Assembly (NCBI GenBank): GCA_015058265.1
Contig: SVCR01000016.1
Location: 1 to 13,993, forward strand
Direction of reading: 5' to 3'
DNA length: 13,993 nt
From: Clostridiales bacterium
GTDB taxonomy: Bacteria > Bacillota_A > Clostridia > Peptostreptococcales > Anaerovoracaceae
Position 1 is the stretch's first letter. Each line of letters opens with the position of its first letter. A model generated the notes under the pieces. The model was not told the DNA's origin and made no database searches. It was given only the letters and a program-made list of their open reading frames with translations. This document shows, piece after piece, positions 6,957 through 13,993 of the stretch. A program made the position numbers and the translations under genes.

Positions 6957-7382
6957 ATGGCATCACTCTCAAGACTTAAGAGAGCGGCTTACACTGCCGC
7001 TCAATGGACCTGGGGACTTCCTCAGACTCTGATCGGCGCCGGACTGTACCTCAAACACAGGAAGGATAAGCACTTTGATCATCAGGGTGCCTGTGTCACC
7101 GAATGGAACAGGAAGGACGGGATATCACTGGGCAAGTTCATATTCATACCGGATTCTGATGACCGCTTTATCGTAGAACACGAATACGGCCATACCATCC
7201 AGTCGCTAATACTGGGACCGGCCTATCTTCTGCTCGTCGGAGCGCCTTCGATGCTGTGGAACCGTTCTGAGTTCTTCAAACGCAGACGCAGGGAGACCGG
7301 CCGATCATATTATTCCGCAGTGTTCGAGCGGACAGCCAGCAAGCTCGGAGCTAAGGCTTCGGCAAGAAAGGATACAAAATGA
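6957..7382 (+). CDS. Small protein with an HExxH motif, function unknown
   Basis: The 141-residue protein carries EHEYGHTIQSLILGPAYLL, in which HEYGH (75-79) is a zincin-type HExxH motif. A glutamate at 124 (in YYSAVFERTASKLG) could be a third metal ligand. The segment after the motif (about 82-99) is hydrophobic and may dip into the membrane, and a basic stretch (FFKRRRRE, 106-113) follows. I recall similar short HEYGHTIQS proteins annotated as hypothetical. Whether it is a protease is not known, and it is shorter than most peptidase families. The ATG follows the mscS stop after one base, with no clear Shine-Dalgarno site, so translation is probably coupled to mscS. Its stop overlaps the udk start by 4 nt (ATGA), again implying coupling. 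Confidence 0.8.
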   Translation: MASLSRLKRAAYTAAQWTWGLPQTLIGAGLYLKHRKDKHFDHQGACVTEWNRKDGISLGKFIFIPDSDDRFIVEHEYGHTIQSLILGPAYLLLVGAPSMLWNRSEFFKRRRRETGRSYYSAVFERTASKLGAKASARKDTK

Positions 7383-8002
7383 GTCGACTTTTCATCGGTG
7401 TAGCCGGAGGATCGGGATCCGGAAAATCAACCTTTACCAATCGCCTCAAAGACGAATTCGGCGATAAGGTAACTGTCATTTATTATGATAACTACTATAA
7501 GGCTCATCACGACATCCCGTTTGAAGGCCGGAAGCTTATCAACTATGACCATCCGGATGCTTTCGAGACCGATCTGCTGATAAGCCATCTCCGGGAGCTC
7601 CGTAACGGTAACAGTATAGAATGTCCTGTGTATGACTTCACCGTTCACGACAGGAGCGATAAGGTGATGACCATCGAGCCTTCTGACATCATGATCATCG
7701 AAGGTATCATGGTGCTGCAGAATGAACAGCTGAGGGATCTTCTGGATATCAAGATATTCGTAGATGCCGATGCAGATGAGAGGATACTGCGCCGTGTGAT
7801 CAGAGACGTACGCGACAGAGAACGGGATGTTGAGGGCATAGCCAGACAATACCTCAATACAGTCAAGCCTATGCATTACATCTATGTAGAGCCGACCAAA
7901 TACATGGCTGATATCGTCATGAACAGCGGCAAGAACGATGTAGTATTCGATATCATCAGCGTGAAGATCCGCTCGGTGCTTGCCGAGAACGGTAACGATT
8001 GA
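7379..8002 (+). CDS. udk: Uridine kinase
   Basis: Phosphorylates uridine (and cytidine) with ATP or GTP in pyrimidine salvage, in the cytoplasm. The 207 residues match the family length of about 210. Motifs in order are the P-loop GVAGGSGSGKST (7-18), YYDNYYK (35-41), NYDHPDAFETDLL (about 55-67), PVYDFTVHDR (79-88), EGIMVL (108-113), FVDADADERILRRVIRD (lid region, about 127-143) and the PTKYMADIV close. The start overlaps the preceding stop as ATGA, with AAAGGA about 6 nt upstream. It is the last gene of the tagD operon and is followed by a hairpin terminator. Confidence 0.95.
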   Translation: MSRLFIGVAGGSGSGKSTFTNRLKDEFGDKVTVIYYDNYYKAHHDIPFEGRKLINYDHPDAFETDLLISHLRELRNGNSIECPVYDFTVHDRSDKVMTIEPSDIMIIEGIMVLQNEQLRDLLDIKIFVDADADERILRRVIRDVRDRERDVEGIARQYLNTVKPMHYIYVEPTKYMADIVMNSGKNDVVFDIISVKIRSVLAENGND

Positions 8003-8048
8003 TATACATAATCGATAATAATAGAAGAAAAATGCAGATGCATTGAAC

Positions 8049-8080
8049 AGACCCCCGGAATTACCTTCCGGGGGTCTTTC
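8049..8080 (+). terminator. Intrinsic terminator after udk, possibly bidirectional
   Basis: A perfect 12-bp stem AGACCCCCGGAA/TTCCGGGGGTCT (8049-8060 with 8066-8077) with a 5-nt loop. On the plus strand the U-tract is short (TCTTTC). On the minus strand a second small stem AATGC/GCATT followed by TTTTT (around 8031-8045) lies just beyond, so it may also serve the convergent TSUP gene. Confidence 0.75.
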
Positions 8081-8109
8081 AATTCCGGGTGGAGCCCCGG
8101 CGCTTGATA

Positions 8110-8871
8110 TTACATTATTTCAGTTAACACTCTTATGAAGAACAGCGTCAGAACTGCTATCATTATCGGCTTGACCGCTTTGCTCCCCTTCTCATTGAAG
8201 AAAGACACTCCCATGTAGTTTCCGGCGATCCCGAATACTCCGGCTACGAGTCCCAGAGGCAGCATGACCTTGGCATTCAGCAGGTACACCGCCAGCGATG
8301 TCACATTAGTAGTCAGGTTGATCACCTTGGCCGTCCCGTTTGCATTTCCCAGCGAGAACCTCGCAAAGCTCGTGAGCAGCAGGATCAGGAAGGTCCCTGT
8401 CCCCGGCCCGTAGAATCCGTCGTACACACCGATCACAAGAGCTGCCAGGCACGCTCTGAACACAGTCTGCCCGTTAGTCAGCGGCTCCCTCTCGACATCG
8501 AGATTCTTAGTTCTGAGAACATAGTACGCTGTGACCGGAATGATCACGAGCATTATCTTTTTGAACAGGTCCGCGCTTACGAGGAGAGCCAGCTTAGCGC
8601 CCGTGGCGGATCCGGCAATTGCCATCAGAACACACGGGATCGCGCTCTTCCATGGTACATTACCGCCCTTTGCGAAACGATATGTTGACACGAATGTTCC
8701 CATACTGGAGCTCAGCTTGTTGGTCGCGATGGCAAAGTGCGGCGGGAATCCGGCTATCATATAAGAAGGCAGGGAAATGAGTCCTCCGCCTCCGGCAACA
8801 GCATCTACGAATCCCCCCAGGAATACCAGCGGGCACACTATTACAAAAGATGTCAAAGTAATTTCCGGCAT
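8110..8871 (-). CDS. TSUP family (TauE/SafE, YfcA-like) membrane permease, 253 aa
   Basis: This is a classical TSUP-family exporter with about eight membrane segments. The first-half signature GGFVDAVAGGGGLISLPSY (19-37) followed by ATNKLSSSMGT, and the second-half signature GVYDGFYGPGTGTFLIL (about 152-168) followed by NGTAKVINLTTN, mark the two pseudo-repeats. Members export sulfite, sulfoacetate or related anions, but the substrate here is not shown. GGAGATAACT precedes the ATG. It lies 38 bp after the EFR1-type gene on the same strand with no terminator between, so the two form an operon read from the promoter at 9768-9797. It is not closely similar to the longer TSUP protein at 2697-3611. 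Confidence 0.92.
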   Translation of the reverse strand: MPEITLTSFVIVCPLVFLGGFVDAVAGGGGLISLPSYMIAGFPPHFAIATNKLSSSMGTFVSTYRFAKGGNVPWKSAIPCVLMAIAGSATGAKLALLVSADLFKKIMLVIIPVTAYYVLRTKNLDVEREPLTNGQTVFRACLAALVIGVYDGFYGPGTGTFLILLLTSFARFSLGNANGTAKVINLTTNVTSLAVYLLNAKVMLPLGLVAGVFGIAGNYMGVSFFNEKGSKAVKPIMIAVLTLFFIRVLTEIM

Positions 8872-8909
8872 AGTTATCTCCTGATCCCGATCATCTTTCG
8901 CATATTCCG

Positions 8910-9689
8910 TCAGAACGAGATCATGTCCTTGGTCAGATCTTCAGGTGTGATGTTCGCGTTGTGATAGCGTTCTCTTTTTTCCGTGATCTTTCCCACATTG
9001 ATCGCCTCCTGCGGGCAGTATTGCAGGCATCCCATGCACGAAATACACTTATCTCCGAATACGACTGCCCTGCCTGTATATTTGATGTTATCCATCGGGC
9101 ATATCTCAGCACACTGCCCGCACATGATACAGCTGTCGTTTGCATGGAGATCAAGACCTATCTTTCTCGCCATTCTCCCCCACGCTGCATGCTCCGCCCT
9201 GTTGGCAAGGGCTCTGCCGAGCTTCTTCTCCGTTACGACTCTGCCGATGATATCATCAGCGATCTTTTCAGCAAAATACTCTGACCTTGCCTGTGCCTCA
9301 ACAGCCCCCATCTTAGGCAGCATCAGGTCATGCGGGAAGAGCCAGATCGCCGTACACTGGTGCGACACAGTTGCCCAGTAATCCAGCGGAATAACTGCGT
9401 CAAGTTTGCTCAGGCCTTCGCCCTTGTATGCGGCACACTGTACTATGCCGAACGTGTACGCGTCAGGACTGACCTGTATGTCATGGATATATCTCTCCAC
9501 ATGTCCCGGAAGCCCTCCGGCATAACACGGGAATATGAAGCCCACCTTTTTCGCTTCTCTTACGTCAGTTATAACGGGATACTTTCTCATCATGATGATG
9601 TCAGTATCTCCGAGCTTTCTTGCTATATTCTTCGCCATATCAAGACAGTTACCTGTTCCCGAATAGCAGAAAATGATGTTTTCTTTCAT
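8910..9689 (-). CDS. EFR1-type flavodoxin/ferredoxin fusion protein
   Basis: The 259-residue protein joins an N-terminal flavodoxin-like domain (about 1-150; FCYSGTGNCLDMAKNIA, 7-23, is the FMN phosphate loop) to a C-terminal domain with two [4Fe-4S] motifs, C187-x2-C190-x2-C193-x3-C197-P and C215-x2-C218-x2-C221-x3-C225-P. This is the EFR1 family architecture, a cytoplasmic electron carrier or oxidoreductase found mainly in anaerobic Firmicutes; partners are generally unknown. The start at 9689 is chosen because AGGAGAGAG precedes it and MKENIIFCYSGTGN is the normal family beginning. The frame stays open upstream to 9797, but that would place codons over the promoter. It is first in an operon with a TSUP permease. 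Confidence 0.93.
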   Translation of the reverse strand: MKENIIFCYSGTGNCLDMAKNIARKLGDTDIIMMRKYPVITDVREAKKVGFIFPCYAGGLPGHVERYIHDIQVSPDAYTFGIVQCAAYKGEGLSKLDAVIPLDYWATVSHQCTAIWLFPHDLMLPKMGAVEAQARSEYFAEKIADDIIGRVVTEKKLGRALANRAEHAAWGRMARKIGLDLHANDSCIMCGQCAEICPMDNIKYTGRAVVFGDKCISCMGCLQYCPQEAINVGKITEKRERYHNANITPEDLTKDMISF

Positions 9690-9767
9690 GATACTCTCTC
9701 CTCTTACTGCGCAGATGCCGCGATCCACGCTCTTCGATCTGTCTGCTGTGATCTCTTTTTCGCCTCT

Positions 9768-9797
9768 ATTATATGGTTCCGGATAAGCGCAAATCAA
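9768..9797 (-). promoter_or_regulatory. SigA-type promoter of the EFR1-TSUP operon
   Basis: On the minus strand TTGATT (9792-9797), an 18-bp spacer and TATAAT (9768-9773) form a good vegetative promoter. Transcription should start near 9761, leaving a leader of about 70 nt before the ATG at 9689. Confidence 0.7.
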
Positions 9798-9850
9798 GTT
9801 CCGGCAGTACCGCAGCGTTCAGAAGTGCTGTCCTGAAGCCGGGTCGAACA

Positions 9851-9876
9851 GCTGTCCGGGATCCGGATCAGACAGC
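9851..9876. promoter_or_regulatory. Inverted repeat upstream of the REC-EAL gene promoter
   Basis: GCTGTC (9851-9856) and GACAGC (9871-9876) are exact inverted copies spaced by 14 bp. They lie about 30-55 bp upstream of the -10 at 9904, where an activator could bind. This may equally be chance. Nothing else is recognisable in 9798-9900. Confidence 0.25.
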
Positions 9877-9900
9877 CGAATACAATCCTTCTTATCTATA

Positions 9901-9909
9901 TGCTATAAT
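9901..9909 (+). promoter_or_regulatory. Extended -10 promoter of the REC-GGDEF-EAL-GGDEF gene
   Basis: TGCTATAAT is an exact TGnTATAAT element without a good -35 (TACAAT at 9881-9886 is the nearest). Transcription should start at about 9915-9917, which coincides with the upstream ATG at 9916 and argues that the true start is the next one, at 9988. Confidence 0.65.
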
Positions 9910-9971
9910 TATTCCATGACTAAGCACGAAACGGAGCGGCAGGCTTCTGCCATTCCGCCAACAGGTTTCAG

Positions 9972-9977
9972 AAAGGA
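9972..9977 (+). promoter_or_regulatory. Ribosome binding site supporting the 9988 start
   Basis: AAAGGA lies 10 nt before the ATG at 9988, a slightly long spacing. The ATG at 9916 has no such site and would be on the very first base of the predicted transcript. Confidence 0.45.
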
Positions 9978-9987
9978 TCATATTGAG

Positions 9988-12252
9988 ATGCCTGACAATT
10001 ATGTTAGATTTCATGCCGCCAACGGCAAGAGACTTATACTGATAGTTGACGACGAAGCCGTCAACCGCGAGATGCTCTGCGGGATCCTCGAAGATGAATA
10101 TGACGTGATCTTTGCAGCATCAGGCACAGAGGCTATGGAGAAGATACTGGCCAATCACGAGACTCTCAGCTTGGTTCTTCTCGATCTTATCATGCCTGAT
10201 CTGAACGGAATGGAAATACTGAAGCGGGTAAAGCTCGACGACAGACTGAGCCGTATCCCGTTCATAGTGATCACTTCTGACAAAGACGCGGAAGTCGAGT
10301 GCCTCGGTCTGGGCGCGATAGATTTCATTCCTAAGCCATATCCGGAGCCTCGAGTAGTTCACGCAAGAGTTCGCCGTACTATCGAATTATCTGAAGATCG
10401 TGATATCATCCGTTGGACCGAGCGCGATCAGCTGACAGGTCTTTACAATAAAGAGTACTTCTTCAGATATGCCGAACAGTTCGACCTGCACCACAAAGAG
10501 CTTCAGATGGATGCGATCGTAGTGGATGTCAACCACTTCCACATGATCAATGAACGTTACGGCAAAGCATACGGAGACGAGGTCCTCAAGCGGATCGGGG
10601 AGAAGGTACGCGACATGGTCCGCGATTCCGGCGGAATAGTGTGCAGACGCGAAGCAGACACCTTCCTCGTATACTGTCCGCACAGAACGGATTATACTGC
10701 CATTCTTGAAAATGCTTCTATTGGTCTTGCCGGTGATGCTAAATCAGACAGCCGTGTGCGTCTCAGAATGGGTATCTATTCCGATGTAGATAAATCGATC
10801 GATATAGAGAGGCGATTTGACCGTGCCAAGCTTGCAGCAGATAACGTCAGGAGCAATTTCACCAAAGCCATCGCGATATATGACAATGCGCTTCACGAGT
10901 CAGAGATATTTGCGGAACAGCTTCTGGAAGATTTTCAGGATGCAATAACGCAGGAACAGTTCGAGATCTACTATCAGCCTAAATACAATGTCCGCGGACA
11001 TGTACCGTTCCTATGCAGCGCAGAGGCTCTGGTCCGCTGGAATCATCCTGAGCTCGGTCTGATAAGTCCGGGACTGTTCATCCCGCTGTTCGAAAAGAAC
11101 GGGATGATACCTGATCTGGATCACTATGTCTGGCGCATGGTCGCTAAGCAGATCAAGCAGTGGAAATCAGATCCGGGCCTGACGGTTCCTATATCAGTCA
11201 ATGTTTCCAGGATAGACATGTATGACCCGGATATGGTGGAGAATATCTGCCATCTCCTCGCGGAGAATGGTCTTGCGGCGTCAGATATGCTGCTTGAGAT
11301 CACTGAGTCAGCTTACACACAGGATTCTGAGCAGATCATTTCTACCGTCAACCTTCTGCGGGATTACGGTTTCAGAATCGAGATGGATGATTTCGGAACA
11401 GGCTATTCCTCTCTGAACATGATATCCACCCTTCCTATCGATGCTCTTAAGCTGGATATCCAGTTCATCCGCAACGCCTTCAGCGAGCGCAAGGATACAC
11501 GTATGCTCGAGGTCATAATAGACATCGCGGACTCCCTTGGTGTTCCGACCATTGCCGAAGGAGTTGAAACAGCAGAGCAGATGTTCACGCTCAAGGCCAT
11601 GGGATGTGATATCGTTCAGGGGTATTATTTCTCGAGACCTGTCCCGGCTGAAGAGTTCGAGGATTTCCTGTATCGCCGCATCAAATATGATGAAGAACAC
11701 GAAGCGGAAGTACTCGCGGGCAGAGCAGATCAGTCCGATGACAGGCCTAAGATGCATGAGAAATTCGCGTATGACGCTCTGCATGATCCTGTAACAGGTC
11801 TCTACAACAGCAGTGCTTACGAGATGCTTCTTAAAGACGCAGATCAGGATCACATTGCTCTCGTGCTGGCTTCTGCAGACAACTACAAGGATGTATGCAA
11901 AATATACGGGAACGAGGCGGGAAGCAGCATGCTCATCAGGATCGCCGACATACTGCGCCAGAGCTTCCGCTCTGTTGACTACATCTGCAGGATCGGCGGA
12001 GGCGAGTTCGTTGTGATCATGACGAGAGTCAACAGTGCTCTCAGCGATCTCGTGATCGAGAAGATCGATCAGATCAACTCTCTGCTGATGGCCCCTGAAG
12101 ACGAAACACCTTCAACCGCTCTCTGTGCCGGTGCGGCATTTGCCGACCGTGATCATCCTGTAGGCAGCATATTCCAGGACGCAGACGCTGCATTGAAGCA
12201 GCTTCGTGACAGGCAGACTCACGGATGCGCGATCTTCGGAATGGATGAATAA
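9988..12252 (+). CDS. Response regulator with REC-GGDEF-EAL-GGDEF domains, probable c-di-GMP phosphodiesterase
   Basis: The 754-residue protein starts with a receiver domain (about 14-130): LILIVDDE, phospho-acceptor Asp66 in VLLDLIMPD, and Lys116 in IPKPY. A first GGDEF fold (about 146-300) has EADTF (222-226) in place of GGDEF. The EAL domain (about 315-570) looks active: EALVRW (346-351), SVNVS (403-407), LEITES (436-441), DDFGTGYSS (467-475), LKLDIQFI (487-494) and EGVET (524-528). A second GGDEF fold (about 595-750) has GGGEF (670-674), losing the metal-binding acid. The likely net activity is c-di-GMP hydrolysis, controlled by phosphorylation and possibly by GTP or c-di-GMP binding to the degenerate domains. 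There is no membrane segment. An ATG at 9916 would add 24 residues. A permease with a sensor-like extension follows 27 bp downstream. Confidence 0.93.
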   Translation: MPDNYVRFHAANGKRLILIVDDEAVNREMLCGILEDEYDVIFAASGTEAMEKILANHETLSLVLLDLIMPDLNGMEILKRVKLDDRLSRIPFIVITSDKDAEVECLGLGAIDFIPKPYPEPRVVHARVRRTIELSEDRDIIRWTERDQLTGLYNKEYFFRYAEQFDLHHKELQMDAIVVDVNHFHMINERYGKAYGDEVLKRIGEKVRDMVRDSGGIVCRREADTFLVYCPHRTDYTAILENASIGLAGDAKSDSRVRLRMGIYSDVDKSIDIERRFDRAKLAADNVRSNFTKAIAIYDNALHESEIFAEQLLEDFQDAITQEQFEIYYQPKYNVRGHVPFLCSAEALVRWNHPELGLISPGLFIPLFEKNGMIPDLDHYVWRMVAKQIKQWKSDPGLTVPISVNVSRIDMYDPDMVENICHLLAENGLAASDMLLEITESAYTQDSEQIISTVNLLRDYGFRIEMDDFGTGYSSLNMISTLPIDALKLDIQFIRNAFSERKDTRMLEVIIDIADSLGVPTIAEGVETAEQMFTLKAMGCDIVQGYYFSRPVPAEEFEDFLYRRIKYDEEHEAEVLAGRADQSDDRPKMHEKFAYDALHDPVTGLYNSSAYEMLLKDADQDHIALVLASADNYKDVCKIYGNEAGSSMLIRIADILRQSFRSVDYICRIGGGEFVVIMTRVNSALSDLVIEKIDQINSLLMAPEDETPSTALCAGAAFADRDHPVGSIFQDADAALKQLRDRQTHGCAIFGMDE

Positions 12253-12279
12253 TCAATACAAAAAACGGGATCAAGTATT

Positions 12280-13993
12280 ATGTCTGAAGAAAGAACAATC
12301 AGAGGATTGGGACAGCACATATCCCCTCTCGGTGCCTGGGCCCTTTCGCTCGGGACATCGATCGGATGGGGCTCGCTTGTAGTTACAAGCAATACATATC
12401 TGATCCAGGCGGGTCCTGCAGGCAGTGTTGCCGGACTGATGATCGGCGCCGCTATGATGCTTGTCGTCGCCCGGAATTATCATTATCTGATGAACGGTTT
12501 CCCTGATGCGGGAGGCGCTTATTCCTATGCCAAAGAGATCTTCGGCTATGATTACGGCTTCCTTGTGTCATGGTTCCTGACGCTGACTTATGCTTCTATC
12601 CTATGGGCTAATCTGACATCTCTGCCGTTATTCGCCAAGTTTTTCCTGGGCAACATTTTTAACTTCGGCAGGCTGTATTCACTCTTCGGATACGATGTAT
12701 ATATCGGTGAGATCCTCCTTACCATAGCAGCTTTGCTGCTTTTTGCCTTACTATGCTCGAAGCGCAGGCGGCTGACTTTCATCATCCTGACGGTGACTGC
12801 CGTCATGCTCGCGGCATGTATAACCCTTTGCTTTGTTCTTGCGATGCTCAATGGCGGATCTTCCGGTGTATCTGCCGGACCTGCATTCATTCCGGACAGC
12901 AGCGAGCTGTCACAGGTCATCAAGATCGCCTGCATATCGCCGTGGGCATTCATAGGTTTTGAGAACATCTCCCATTGCTCGGAGGAATTCACCTTCCCCC
13001 GCAGGAAGGTTTTCCGTATTTTCATAGCTTCCGTTCTTGCTGCGACGGTTCTTTATTGTCTTGTATTCCTCCTGTCTGTTTCAGCATATCCACCGAAGTA
13101 CAGCAGCTGGTTCGAATACATCAGCGATCTCGACAGTCTCAGCGGCATAGAGGCACTGCCGCCATTTTACGCGGCATATCATTATCTCGGTCAAAGCGGT
13201 GTAACACTGCTGATAGTCGCCCTCCTCGGGTTGATCATCACGAGTCTTATCGGGAACATCACCGCTCTCGGCAGACTTTTCTATTCACTCGCCAAGGACA
13301 GCGTGATCCCGCAGCGCTATGCATCGATCAATGAGAGCTTCCTTCCGGGCAAAGCCATAATGCTCATCGCTCTGATCTCGCTCCCTGTTCCTTTCCTCGG
13401 GAGAGTAGCGATTGGCTGGATAGTTGATGTGACCACCATCTGCGCTACGCTGATATACGGACTCGTTTCCGCTGCCTCGGTAAAGCTTGCACGGGTAAGG
13501 AATGACAGGGTAGAGATCACAACAGGGCGGATCGGTATAGTACTGATGGTAATAATCGCCGCTTATCTGCTTCTGCCTAATTTCTTCTCCATAGGAAGCA
13601 TGGAGAAGGAGTCATTCTTCCTCTTCGTTGTATGGGGTATCCTCGGCTTCATTTTCTTCCGTAATATTCTCAGAAGAGACACCTCGGACAGATTCGGTAA
13701 ATCACTTATTGTATGGATAGCTCTTCTGTCACTGGTCTTAATGATCGCTCTCATCTGGATGAGCCAGTCCATGATGAGCAGCACCAATGAGGCGATGAAT
13801 AACATCCACGAATACTATGTTACAGCTGAAGCGTCTGCTGATATCGAGCAGACAGGCGAAGCATTCATCGATGCTCAGCTTTCAGAACTGCGGGCCTCCA
13901 ACAACAGAACCATTCTTGGCGCGACGGCGATGTTCGTCTTTGCCCTGATCATACTTCTTACTAACTATTCATATATGAACAAAAAAGCACTCG
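12280..13993 (+). CDS. APC-family amino acid permease with C-terminal membrane/sensor-like extension (3' end outside window)
   Basis: The 571 visible residues begin as an amino acid-polyamine-organocation permease: LSLGTSIGWGSLVV (22-35) matches the unwound first helix, FPDAGGAYSYAKEIFG (74-89) follows, and IGFENISHCSEEF plus a PRRK motif near residue 226-243 are typical. The permease core ends near residue 407, yet the frame continues with helices at about 418-432, 445-462 and 474-493, a hydrophilic loop (about 494-542, with HEYYVTAEASADIEQ), another helix (543-564) and a basic YMNKKAL. Typical APC permeases are about 430-500 residues. A loop bounded by two helices resembles the sensor input of histidine kinases or diguanylate cyclases, so a signalling domain may follow; this is inference. 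The Shine-Dalgarno site is weak. It probably shares a transcript with the response regulator upstream. Confidence 0.85.
   Translation, partial: MSEERTIRGLGQHISPLGAWALSLGTSIGWGSLVVTSNTYLIQAGPAGSVAGLMIGAAMMLVVARNYHYLMNGFPDAGGAYSYAKEIFGYDYGFLVSWFLTLTYASILWANLTSLPLFAKFFLGNIFNFGRLYSLFGYDVYIGEILLTIAALLLFALLCSKRRRLTFIILTVTAVMLAACITLCFVLAMLNGGSSGVSAGPAFIPDSSELSQVIKIACISPWAFIGFENISHCSEEFTFPRRKVFRIFIASVLAATVLYCLVFLLSVSAYPPKYSSWFEYISDLDSLSGIEALPPFYAAYHYLGQSGVTLLIVALLGLIITSLIGNITALGRLFYSLAKDSVIPQRYASINESFLPGKAIMLIALISLPVPFLGRVAIGWIVDVTTICATLIYGLVSAASVKLARVRNDRVEITTGRIGIVLMVIIAAYLLLPNFFSIGSMEKESFFLFVVWGILGFIFFRNILRRDTSDRFGKSLIVWIALLSLVLMIALIWMSQSMMSSTNEAMNNIHEYYVTAEASADIEQTGEAFIDAQLSELRASNNRTILGATAMFVFALIILLTNYSYMNKKAL

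Noticed and set aside
9690..9797. Upstream extension of the EFR1 gene to an ATG at 9797
   Set aside because: The extension covers the -35/-10 promoter of the same gene, has no ribosome binding site, and adds residues that family members lack.
11308..11853. A 181-codon open frame on the minus strand inside the EAL gene
   Set aside because: It is antisense to highly conserved EAL motifs, with no start signal or domain resemblance.
1..13993. CRISPR arrays, insertion sequences, tRNA or rRNA genes, toxin-antitoxin pairs, phage genes
   Set aside because: No regularly spaced repeats, transposase motifs, cloverleaf-like sequences or phage-type proteins were seen on either strand.

Overview
The window looks like chromosomal DNA from a Gram-positive bacterium of the Firmicutes, most likely an anaerobic member of the Clostridia (Eubacteriales). 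The clues are strong AGGAG-type ribosome binding sites, intrinsic terminators, a TagD/TarD-type cytidylyltransferase, an EFR1-type flavodoxin/ferredoxin protein, and an Elp3-like radical SAM protein of the kind common in that class. I cannot place it at genus level. No tRNA, rRNA, CRISPR array, insertion sequence or phage gene is visible. Gene density is high and no gene-free stretch exceeds 300 bases.

Layout. (1) 1-3611: the 3' end of an Elp3-like radical SAM gene (+) converges on, and overlaps by 31 bp, a minus-strand operon of a TSUP-family permease followed by a GH36 alpha-galactosidase. Each side appears to have its intrinsic terminator inside the coding sequence of the other. (2) 3612-4629: a divergent intergenic region, then a lone membrane protein of unknown function closed by a very strong terminator. 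(3) 4690-5364: an AIM24/TIGR00266-family gene (-). (4) 5529-8080: a plus-strand operon with its own extended -10 promoter: tagD-like cytidylyltransferase, MscS-type mechanosensitive channel, a small protein with an HExxH motif, and uridine kinase, ending in a hairpin terminator. (5) 8110-9797: a minus-strand operon with a good promoter, encoding an EFR1 flavodoxin/2x[4Fe-4S] protein and a second TSUP permease. (6) 9901-13993: a plus-strand pair. The first gene is a response regulator with domain order REC-GGDEF-EAL-GGDEF, in which the EAL domain keeps its catalytic motifs and both GGDEF motifs are degenerate. The second, 27 bp downstream, is an APC-family permease that runs past the usual end of the family into extra membrane helices, a short predicted loop and another helix, and is still open at the window edge.

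The most interesting region is the last. A receiver-domain c-di-GMP phosphodiesterase beside a permease with a sensor-like C-terminal extension suggests a transporter-coupled signalling system, in which a kinase domain carried by the permease (beyond the window) could phosphorylate the receiver. The kinase part is inference. The second notable point is the reciprocal pair of embedded terminators at the radical SAM / alpha-galactosidase junction.
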